NCBI GenBank assembly: GCA_024220525.1
Contig: JAMYWO010000086.1
Span: 115,529-158,903 of the forward strand
DNA from: Cochliopodium minus
Taxonomy: Eukaryota; Discosea; Himatismenida; Cochliopodiidae
Reading direction: 5' to 3'
Length of the DNA stretch: 43,375 bases
This document shows, piece after piece, positions 9,965 through 19,533 of the stretch (positions are counted from its first letter, which is position 1; every line of letters starts with the position of its first letter). The notes beneath the pieces are model-generated. The model did no database searches. It was not told where the DNA came from and was given only the letters and a program-made list of their open reading frames with translations. The position numbers and the translations under genes are program-made.

Positions 9965-10807
9965 ATGAAGGAAGGAGATTATAATTCAAATTTGAAAGTG
10001 TATGAAGAAAATAAGTTGAGGATTGTGAAAATGAGCAAAAATAACTTTGATACTGCATTTAGTTCGGAATTGATCCCAAAAGATTCGATTTACCAAGAAA
10101 TGAAAGTAAAGATATTGAAAAGCCAATCAAGAATAGTGATGATAGGGATAATGCCAAAAAAAGAATTCCATATTGAGGGAAAATTATCGAATTATTATTA
10201 CCATGAAACAGGTTATACAAGGAGGGGTCTCTTTTATTGCCCTCTTTATGATTTGTTTTATCTTGATAGAACAGATAAAACTCAAAATGCATATTGGAGG
10301 ATATATAGCTTCTTAAGGAAAGAAAATAAATCAAAGAATATTGAAGAATATTCAGTAATAATATATCCAAAGTATAAAGAAAATTTCAAATTGAAAATTT
10401 TTTTCCGTCATTTATTAATCAATGAAATTAAAATATATAGAGCAAAGAGAGTTTTATTTAAAGTGAATATGGAAAATTTAAACATAAAATCTCATGAATT
10501 TGATCTTCCTGTACACATAGATGAATGGGTATTTGCACTAGACATAGTTCACAAAGGAGATACCTTTGAAATTGAGTTCCTAAGTTTAGATTCCTGGTCT
10601 GCAGAGAAGCATCTCTTGTTTGGAAACTCCTTTAACGAAACTGTTTTGTCGTTTCTCTTTTGTATGAAAAGAACACAGAATAAACTAAAACTTAAAATAC
10701 CCAAATTTGTTCTATTCGAAATAATAAAAGAGATTGTAAAATATTTTAATAGAAAATATTGTATTTCATTTTTTAAATTAATTTTTTTTTTTATTAAATT
10801 ATTTTGA
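9965..10807 (+). CDS. Unassigned family protein, copy A (IMPK / EWVFALD family)
   Basis: Two exons (9965-10371, 10441-10807) give 257 residues; the 69-nt intron lies at the same phase-2 site (after YPK) as in copies B and C, although here it happens to be open. Family signatures: FDTAFSS, IPKDSIYQEMKVKILKSQ, GIMPKKEFHIEGKLS, RRGLFYCPLYD, then DEWVFALDIVHKGD, SWSAEKHLLFGNSF and a C-terminal MKRTQNKLKLKIPKFVLFE. The alternating strands with a central GIMPK turn suggest a SPRY-like beta-sandwich, but this is inference only. The last ~20 residues exceed those of copy C and overlap, tail to tail, the end of the MICAL-like gene. Confidence 0.75.
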   Translation: MKEGDYNSNLKVYEENKLRIVKMSKNNFDTAFSSELIPKDSIYQEMKVKILKSQSRIVMIGIMPKKEFHIEGKLSNYYYHETGYTRRGLFYCPLYDLFYLDRTDKTQNAYWRIYSFLRKENKSKNIEEYSVIIYPKYKENFKLKIFFRHLLINEIKIYRAKRVLFKVNMENLNIKSHEFDLPVHIDEWVFALDIVHKGDTFEIEFLSLDSWSAEKHLLFGNSFNETVLSFLFCMKRTQNKLKLKIPKFVLFEIIKEIVKYFNRKYCISFFKLIFFFIKLF

Positions 10808-12945
10808 ATCGACATAATTTTCATTTTCGTTTTCACTGGAATTAATGTTGAGATTGGTTTTCTCACCAAGAATCAAATCACAATATCTCGATCCAGGATC
10901 CAAAGCAAACGAGTTGTAATTGGTGTCATCTTTGAGCGGAAGTATTTTTTTAAGATCCTCGCATCTGTAAGTGGATTTCAGTTTGGAGAAGATAGTGTTG
11001 TACAGATTGATCATGTTGATTGCTTTGGGTTTCAGAGATTGTTTAGGAAAAGGATCAAACATCTTGTTTTCTTCTATTTTCTTAAGTATGTAACCAAAAT
11101 CTTGGGCGGACTATATTAAAAATATTAAAAATTGAAAAATATAAAAAAAATGTAATAAAATATTCAATTAAATTAAAATAATTTTTTTTTTTATTTATTA
11201 CAAGCATAGCACAATTAGCTCCTGTTCCAAGTGGCCAAAATGGGCTTTTTTTTTTAAAAAAAGAATTTTTTATTAGTTAAAATTTTTTTTTTGATTTTTG
11301 AAAGAATTTTTACCTTTTTGCTTTAACCCAAAAAATTTTAGAAATGAAAAATTTTTTTTTTAAAAATTATTAACCAGCATCCTATTTTTTTTGAAAAATA
11401 ATTAAATTTTAAAAAAATTTTTTTTTTTTTTTTTACACCAACAACAGTGAAATAAGTCAAAGAAACGTGATCTTCTGAAACTTTATTCTCTACTACTCTA
11501 ATAGCAGAGTTTGCATAAGTAGAAGTAGAAAAATCGAAAACGGCGATGTCCTAATTTTTAAAAAACAATAAAATAAAATAAAATAAAATAAAAAATAAAA
11601 TAAAATTAAATAAGTTTAAATTAATATTTTTTAATTTTACCTCTTTTTCTTCTAAGGATGTCTGAATCATTGCAAATTCACAACTCTTGGAAATACCACA
11701 ATGAAAAGCAATGTCTTTGCAATACTAATAAAATTCAATTTATTTTAATTTATTATTTTATTATTTATTATTTATTTTTTCAATTTTTTTATTTTTTTTT
11801 ACGTTGACAAGTTGTTGGTGATCAATGTTGTCTTTGTGAAAGAGCTGAAAGGTGTCAGTGAATCCTTCTCTGAAAACACCTCTCTTCACAAGTGTTTCTT
11901 TCTCCGAAGTGCACACAAAATATTGCGTTGCATCACTAACAAAAAAAAAAATAGTTTGAAAATAAAAATAAATTAAATAACAAAGAAATAACTGATTAAA
12001 ATTATAATAAAAATAAAAAAAAACCAAATTGATAAAATAAGAAAAAAAAAATGGAAAAATTCAAGTGAGAAATAAATAAAAATAAAAATAAAAATAAAAA
12101 GAAGAAAAAAATAAAAAATAAACTGAAAAAACATATTTAAAATAAAAACCCTCATTAAAAGCAAATTTTAAATTTTTTTTTTTTTTACCTGTAATATACA
12201 AGATTCTCAAGTTTTATTCCTGTTTTTTCTGTGTATGTTTTTTTTTTGAATTGGGAAAAAAAGATTAATTTTTTTTTTTTTTTTCAATTTTTGTTACCGA
12301 AGAGATTGTCGAAGAACTTTTGACCAGCAGTGAATTGGTATGAATAGTTGATCTCTTTGACTTGTTTGGGTCTGAACTTTTTCAAAATGTTGAAAGTGAT
12401 TCCTTAAAAAATTTTTTTAATCAAAAATAAAAAAATAAAAATATAGTGATAAATAATAAAAATAAAAATAATAGAAAATAAAAAAAAAATAAAAATAATT
12501 TATAATCTAAAAGTAAAAAAGATAATAAAATAAAATATAAAAATAATTTATTACTAAAAATAGATTCAAAAAATTTAAAAACAGAAAAATGATAAAAAAC
12601 TAAAAAAATAATAAAAATGTAAAATATTTTTAAAATAAATAAATAAAAAAATAAATAAAAATAAAAATATAAAATAAAAAAGAAATAATTAATTATTTAA
12701 TTTTTTACAATGGAGAGTCTGTTTGTTGTAATGGTTTTCTTCCATTCAAGTGCGTTTGAAAAAGAGAGGCTTTGACGGAAACTCTGAGTTCCGGCGGGAC
12801 ATAACTTTCCATCAGCTATCAAAAAATAAATTTTTAAACTTTAAAATAAAATAAGAAATATAAATTCAAAAGTTAAAATAAAAATAAAAATAAAATAAAA
12901 TAAATAATAAAAAAATAAAATAAAATAAAAAAATAAAAATGTAAA

Positions 12946-12976
<31 letters not shown>

Positions 12977-13012
12977 TAAAAATAAAAATTAAAGTAAAAT
13001 AAAATAAAAATA

Positions 13013-13043
<31 letters not shown>

Positions 13044-13107
13044 TAAAAAATAAAAATAAAAATAAAAAATAAAAAAATAAAAAATAAAAATAAAAATAAA
13101 AAATAAA

Positions 13108-13138
<31 letters not shown>

Positions 13139-16100
13139 TAAAAATAAAAAAATAAAAATAAAATAAAAAAAATAAAAATAAAAAAAATAAAATAAAAAAA
13201 TAAAAATAAAATAAAAATAAAAATAAAAATAAAATAAATCAAATTTTTATTACATCCTACTAATACATCAAACTGAAACTTGTCAATGAAATCGTTTCCA
13301 TTTTGGGTTGATACACTCCAACCCTTTTGACTTGTTGGAGGCAAGACGCCAGTGAATTTGACGGAATGGTAAAACTTGACACCAAAAAGGAGGCAAACTT
13401 TGAGAAGAAAACATTGCAAGTGAAGAATCGAACAATGGTCGATTTCTCCACAACAAAACTAAAAAAAAAAATTTAATATATATTTTTTTTTTTTTTGTTT
13501 TTATTTTTCATTAATTTTTTTACATTTATTTTTTAAATGTATTTTTAAATATATTTTTTTATTCACTATTTTTTTTGTTTTTATTTTCCATTATTTTTTT
13601 AAAATATTTTTTTATTTACTATTTTTATTTTTTATTTATTTTTTATTTTTTTATTTTTTTATTTTTATTTATTTATTTTTTTTTCATTTTATTTTTTTTC
13701 ATTTTATTTTTTACTTGTGGTATAAAGATGTTGGCTCCCATTGCTCTAAGATCGACCGTAACTTGCTTCCAAAGGTGCAAAACATTGTTTCTCGAAAAAT
13801 TGCTTCTACACTCTAAAACAACCACTTCGCAACCTAAAACCAAGAAAATATAAAATAAAAAATTATTTTAAAAAATAAAATAAACGCAATCAATTTAAAA
13901 CAGGCAATTAATAAAGGATTGAAAATTAATATTAAATAAAATGATGAATGTAAAAATAAAAAAATATAAAATAAAAAAATTATTTAAAATGAAAAAATTT
14001 TTTAAAAAAATTTCAATTTAAATAAATAAATTATTAAAAATTCAAATTCAAAAAATAATTGTTTAAATAAAAAATTAAATAAATTTTACCTAGGAGTGCG
14101 CTCTCTAAAGCAGTTCTTAATCCTAAAAAAAAAGAATATTTTTTTTAAAAAATTTCAGAATATTTAAAACTTCTCTTTTTTTGAAGTTTTACCTGCAGGT
14201 CCAGCTCCAACGATCATAACCTTTCTTTTGACTTGTTGTTGGTAGTCAGGGTGATCAAACTTGAGGTTCAAAATGTCGAAGATGCGTCTTCTTGAATATA
14301 AAATGTTTCTTGGGAGAAATTCGGACATTTTGTTGTAAAAGGTTCTCCCATCTTTATCTCTTATTTTGGAAACTAATAAAAAATTAGAAATTGAAGAAAT
14401 TTATTGATAAAATATGAAAAATTAATAATTAAAAATTTAAAAGTGAACAAAAATTAAAAATTTAAAAATCAAAAATCAAAAAATGTTCACAAAAAAAAAT
14501 AAAAATAAAAAATAAAAAATAATAATTTAAAAATTGAAATTGATCAAAAATAATAAAATTTAAGACTTTTTTTTTTGACCTTTCTTTATTGTTTCGAAAG
14601 AATTGATGATAGTTGGGACATCGACAGATTTCATGAAGATCTCAAAGAGCTCAGAAATCTTGGTGGTGCCGAGATCAACAAGAGGCTGGGTGTCAACGGC
14701 ACCTTCTCTCTTATGCTTGACAGGAGCTTCTTTCTCAATGGTCTGCTTGATCTGGCGGATCTGTTGTTGGATGTAGATCTTCAAAGGGATTCTGGATCTC
14801 TGTTCCTTTACTTCCACAATGTCTACTTGTTTAGGATGGTAGAAAGGTTCATTGGGAGAAATTTGAACAGGTTTTTCTTCGATATTGACAGGCTTTTCGT
14901 TGTTTACTTCTTCTTTGATTTCTTGGCTTTCTCTCGAAAGGAGCTTCGTTTTCATTTTCTCGATTCCTTCTTTGACGAGCGAATGCTCTTCCTTGATGTT
15001 TTCGAGTTGTTGGTAGCTGTCCTCGGACTCGGTGAAATCAAGTTCTTTTTCGAGCTCCTTGAGTTGGTTCTCGAGCTTTTCGTTTTTGTCTTTCAAGAAG
15101 AGAAACTTCTTGTCGAATTTTCTCTGCTGCTTCTCGAACGTTCTTTCCCTCTCTTGCAGAAGCATCTCCCTGTTTGACAGGTCTTCTTCCATTTTGTCCA
15201 AGTCGCTTTCTCTTGATTGGATCATCTTTTCATAATCTATACTTTCATCGTTTGAAGAATATCTTGTATTAGAAGGTCTGCTTGTTGGTTTAACATTTTC
15301 TTCTTTTTTTTTATAAAAAAAAATAGAATTTAAACATTTAAACATTTTTTTTTTTAGATTGGAATTTACCTTCTTTTTGATTGTTGTCTTTCGATTCTTC
15401 TTGAGATTCGCTATAAGACTCACTGAAAGGCTCTTTTTTGGACTCTTGGAGATTGTTCAAGTAGATGACTGCCAAATCCACTTTATAGTCCGAAAGAAAA
15501 AGTGCTTTTTTGATAGTTTCCTATAAAAATTAATAAAATTATTTCAAAAATAATTTAATAATTTAATAATTAAAATTGTTTTGATTGAAATTTTTTAAAT
15601 TTTTTTTTTACAAAGCTTTCCTCAGGAAACATCCCTCTTAAAAGTTTTGTCTCAGATTTGTAGTTCTTTTCGTTTTCGTTCTCTTCGTTATCAACAATCT
15701 CACTGAAATACTTGTTTATAGAATCCTCCAAACTCCATTTGTTTTTGCTAAGGTACTTGTAAGCATCAAAGTGGTTGCAACCAGTATAACTCATCATGTC
15801 ACGAACGACTTTTTTATTGTCTAATTTTTTTGGAGCTTCATTTTCTAAGTTTTAATTTTTTTATAAAATTTAATGTTTTGTGGATTTCAAATTGAATTTT
15901 TTTTTGTTTTACCTTTTTGTTGTTGCATTTTCTTGTTTTCTAACGAGAAACATCCAACATTTGCTCCTGATCTTCTCCATTTTGTCTTTTGCAGCACATC
16001 CTTGATTTCTTCCTTGGTCAGCTTTCCTTCATAGTGTTCGTCCATCTCTTTTTCCAGATTTAGTTTGTATTTCTCCTCGAGCTTTTTTGTGATTGCATTA

Positions 16101-16438
16101 TCATCCTTTTGATTTTCTTGTATTATCTCCATTATTTCATTGGATTGTAATACATCTTGAAATTTGTTGACATACTTGGTATATAGCAACAATACCTTTA
16201 TTTCATCTTTTAATGTCCCTATCAGATTCTTTTCTTTGTTTAAATCTTTCTCATTATCTTGTAATGTGATCAATATCTCTCCTATTTTCGTTTTGCTGAA
16301 GATGTTGTCGATATCTTTCAAGAACATATCGTTTTTATTCTTCATTTTGGTGTTTATTGATGATATATCTTCCAAATATTCTGTTATTTGGTTATTATCT
16401 TTATTCCTTGAATAATCTTCATTCTTTTTGTTTATCAT
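10799..16438 (-). CDS. UBA/CUE-coiled-coil-MICAL-type flavoprotein monooxygenase
   Basis: Eighteen minus-strand exons reconstruct about 1040 residues. Order: Asn/Lys-rich N-terminus; UBA-like helix bundle (about 185-225; [20 protein letters not shown]); CUE-like segment (about 239-275; [22 protein letters not shown]); coiled coil (about 330-430); then the MICAL monooxygenase domain from about 520. That domain shows [14 protein letters not shown] (FAD GxGxxG), [29 protein letters not shown] (DG motif), [12 protein letters not shown] and [17 protein letters not shown] (GD motif). MICALs are NADPH/FAD enzymes that oxidise actin methionines. The coiled coil and the start of the enzyme share one 723-nt exon (15302-14580), so the fusion is not a model artefact. 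No calponin-homology or LIM domain is seen. Two exons are 7 nt long. One junction (12709/12402) is one base out of phase. Confidence 0.85.
11314..11381 (-). other. Two consecutive 7-nt microexons with the intron between them
   Basis: GATGCTG (11381-11375) and CAAAAAG (11320-11314), each bounded by AG before and GT after, are needed to join VVG to the downstream exon. Together they give the conserved GDAAKSPFWP of the FAD site in exact phase. Intron lengths around them are 55, 54 and 69 nt. Confidence 0.8.
12880..13245. repeat. Long AAAAT/AAAAAT tract inside a MICAL-gene intron
   Basis: About 365 bp of imperfect AAAAT, AAAAAT and AAAT units, T-rich on the sense strand of the gene, within the intron between exons 13458-13254 and 12815-12709. 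Confidence 0.9.
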
Positions 16439-16784
16439 GTTTGGGTAATGATGTTTTTTTTTTTATATTTTAATTATGTTGTCAATAATTCTTTATTTTT
16501 GTGATATAATCTATTTTTTAGGCCATTATTGTTTATTAGAACTTCAATATTCCACTAATTAGCTCACATTAATTAAATAAAAAGCTGAATTTTTACACAT
16601 GTATTGCCACCAATTCAACATGGAGAAATTTTGTTGTAACGATTTTTTTTTATTTATTTTGTGTGAAAATAAACAAGAAAGAGGATAGATCTCAAATGGA
16701 AAAACATTGTTGTTTCAATCATTGTTAAATTTTTTAAAAAAGTTTTGATAGTCGTCACAACATGAGAAAATAAATTAAAAAAAA
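16439..16784. promoter_or_regulatory. Divergent upstream region of the MICAL-like gene and family copy B
   Basis: 346 bp between opposed starts. Slightly less A/T-uniform than introns, with no named motif visible. Confidence 0.4.
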
Positions 16785-17537
16785 ATGGAGATTGGAGTTT
16801 AATTCAAAATTTTTATCTGTAAATAAGATTGATAATAAGATTGAGATTATCAAAAAAGGGAATAATGCTTTCGATTGTGGATTTTCAACAAATATAATCC
16901 CTCCAACTTCTAATTGTTTCGAAATGAAAGTGAAAATATTGAAGAGCATGTATGCACAGACATCATTTGGGATAATGCCAAAAGAAAAATTTTCTATCTG
17001 TGGGAATTTCTCCACCTCTCCCAATAAATTTCGAGGAATATTTTATTGTCCCTATTATGATTCTCTATATATGATTTCTCCTTGTAAAACAAACTTGAAA
17101 TGGGGAAAATGGAAAAATATAAATAAAGAAAACATAGGAAGAGAAGAGATTCAATATTCAATTATCCTTTATCCATTGTAAAAGATTTCAAAAAAATAAA
17201 AAATATCTCCAAAATGAAATTGAATTTTAAATTTTTAAAAAAAGAGACAACAAAGTGGTTTTCAAATTTGAATTTAAAGGGAAAACAAAAACGAAAGAAA
17301 TTGCAATTCCAAAAGATGTTTCAGATTGGGTATTTGCTCTTGATCTCACCCATGACAATGATCATTACCAAATTGAAATCATAAATAGAAATTGGTCTCC
17401 TCAAAATCATTCTTTTTTCGGAAAACAGTTTCAAGAAACTATTCTTTTCTTTTTACTTTCAATGAAAAGGATTCAAAACAAAACAAACAAAAATTCCTAA
17501 ATTTGTTTTGTTTGAAATAATTAAAAAAGTTTTGTAA
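16785..17537 (+). pseudogene. Family copy B with two frameshifts
   Basis: Clearly a paralogue of copies A and C, with the same intron site (exons 16785-17177 and 17245-17537). The ATG at 16785 reads MEIGV then stops at TAA, whereas the family sequence continues in another frame from about 16792 (FNSKFLSV, FDCGFSTNIIPP, MKVKILKSMYAQTSFGIMPK, FRGIFYCPYYD). Compared with copy C, two bases are missing after ATTGGAG. At the other end, the reading frame runs into TAA at 17498-17500 after MKRIQNK. The family C-terminus KIPKFVLFEIIKKVL is present in another frame just past an AAAAA run near 17491. Two independent breaks argue for a decayed gene, though assembly errors at homopolymers could explain the second. 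Confidence 0.75.
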
Positions 17538-17809
17538 AATTTTATTCTTTTTATTTCCTAACATCTAAAATAATAACAGTAAACTTTGTTATCTTTTTTA
17601 ATATTAAAGAAAGTATTTAAAAGAAGAAATTAGAATCATTGTTATTAGGGTTAATTAAATTCATCTATTTTTAAAGTATAAAGGAATTAAAAATTAATTT
17701 AATATTTTATAAACTTTTTTTTATATTTTCTCAAAATTCACAATTTGAAAGAACATCTGCTCTAAAAATATATTAAAAAAAAAAAACAAAGGTCAAACTA
17801 ATTGTTCAA

Positions 17810-18242
17810 ATGAAAAAGAGCACTTTAGAAATCAAGATTTTGGAGAGAATATTCGAGAAGAATAAATCAATTTATCTCCTTTTGAGAACTTGGACCTCTG
17901 ATGATTTAATAATCTTTCTGAGCCAATCGGGATTAAGATTCTTTAAATATGTGATCGAATCACAGAACATAGATGGAAAATGTTTCATTACTATATGTAC
18001 AAATATCAATCTATCTTACGCAATACTCAAGGTAAATAGTTTTTTGGAGAGGAAAATTTTCTTTTTATATGATTTTCATTTCACACTCACTAATTTTTTT
18101 CTCAAAAAAGGATGATCTTGGATTCGTTGAAGAAGATATCTCCAAACTGATGAATATATACTCAGATATTTATAGGTACAGAAAGATAAATGCCCAGGAT
18201 TTTGGAATGGATGAATACCCATCTCCACATCATGATTTATAG
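17810..18242 (+). CDS. Small SAM-domain protein
   Basis: Exons 17810-18031 and 18111-18242 join in phase 0 to 117 residues. The middle matches the SAM fold pattern: RTWTSDDLIIFL, GLRFFKYVIESQ, NIDGKCFITI, LSYAILKDDLG and a C-terminal helix DISKLMNIYSDIY. The Trp of helix 1 and the I-D-G before helix 4 are the usual anchors. SAM domains bind other SAM domains or RNA; here nothing else is present, so it may act as a small adaptor. It sits between copies B and C of the unassigned family, in the same orientation. The single-exon reading that continues into the intron is wrong. Confidence 0.7.
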
Positions 18243-18515
18243 GAAGTGTTCTTGATGAATAAAATGAAAAAAATGTATAATTTTAAAAAGGAAAATTAAT
18301 ATTTCACAGAGAAGTTGAATTAAACGAAGAAATTTTATTTCCAAATTGAATTTATATTTAATTTTTTTATGGATCTCAAATAAAATAATTTAAAAACCAA
18401 CAACATTTCTACAATTAACAAAAGGAATGTTTTATTTAATAAAACAAAATACTTCACTTTTTCGGTCAAGAATTTTGAATAATACAAATTTTTTAAAATC
18501 AGTGAAAAAAAAAAA

Positions 18516-19355
18516 ATGGATATTGGAGAATACAACAAAGAAACGTTAGAAATTATCAGGGAAGAGGATAAAATATTCGTTACAAAAATAGGAGGAAGTG
18601 GATTCAATAGCTCCTTATCATCCACTATAATTCCACCCAATTCATATTGCTATGAAATGAAAATAAAGATATTAAATACCTTATATCCTCAATCATTCTT
18701 TGGAATAATGCCAAAATGTAAATTTAATGTGTATGGGACAGTATCTTCGTACCATTTTTTAGATTATTCCAAAAAGGGTAAAAATAAAAAAATTAATTTG
18801 AAATTTTTAAATAAAAATTTTAAATTTTAATTCAAAAATTATTCAAAGGAATTTTTTACAGCCCTTGTGATGCTATCATATATTTGGATCATGATAATGA
18901 TAAATTTGATCCACATTATAAAACATTTCCTGAATTCAACAAACAAACTCAAAAAGAGATCGAATTTTCAGTCATCTTTTTTCCAAAGTAAGAATAATTG
19001 CATTCAACAAAAAATAAATTTTTTAAAAGTAAAAAATAAAAAAATGTGATAAAGAGACAAAAAAGTTCGGTTTGGAATGAATAATCCCAATGAAAAAAAT
19101 TACACTTATGATTTTTTTGTTTCTAAAGAGTTCTCCGAATGGGTTTTTGCAATAGAAATGGTCTATTCAGATGACATGTTACAATTAGATTTTGTTGATA
19201 GATGTTGGTCTCCTTCAAACCATTCTTGGTTTGCGAACTCCTTCAAACGAGAAATATTCTTTTTTATTTCCTCTCTTAGAACTTTTCAAAACAGAGTGAA
19301 TATGAAAATCCCAAAGTACTTAGTTTATGAAATAATTAAATTTGTGTTGTATTAA
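18516..19355 (+). CDS. Unassigned family protein, copy C
   Basis: Three exons (18516-18777, 18849-18987, 19055-19355) join in phase to 233 residues starting MDIGEYNKETLEII. Signatures align with copy A: FNSSLSSTIIPPNSYCYEMK, LYPQSFFGIMPKCKFNVYG, KGIFYSPCDA, EFSEWVFAIEMVYSDD, CWSPSNHSWFANSF, then FQNRVNMKIPKYLVYE at the C-terminus. It has one intron (after YSKKG) that copies A and B lack; the second intron is shared by all three. No catalytic motif is visible. Function unknown; fold possibly SPRY-like. Confidence 0.78.
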
Positions 19356-19444
19356 TTTAAAATAAAAACATGGTTTTAACAATATAAAAATTGTCAAAGT
19401 TTTTTGAAAATTAATGGAATGCTTGATTGAGGGTTGAATTATTA

Positions 19445-19489
19445 TTTTTTTTTTTTTTTAATAATTCAATTATTAAAAAAAAAAAAAAA
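19445..19489. repeat. Perfect 45-bp palindrome (22-bp arms, 1-nt loop)
   Basis: T15-AATAATT, a single C, then AATTATT-A15: the two arms are exactly complementary. It lies in the 178-bp gap between copy C and the ankyrin gene, 45 bp before the ankyrin ATG. Confidence 0.9.
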
Positions 19490-19533
19490 TTTGATAGTTC
19501 ATTCATACAAAAGAACCCTTTAGATTATAAAGA

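Noticed and set aside
12880-13245. CRISPR-like or satellite array
   Set aside because: Units are 5-6 bp A/T microsatellite without spacers, inside an intron.
12841-13419. 192-codon minus-strand open frame rich in Phe and Tyr
   Set aside because: Its start overlaps a genuine exon (13458-13254); the rest is the AAAAT tract of the intron read in a stop-free frame.
14575-15177. 200-codon open frame on the plus strand
   Set aside because: Antisense shadow of the coiled-coil exon of the MICAL-like gene; the minus strand is phase-linked to its neighbours and the plus strand has no domain.
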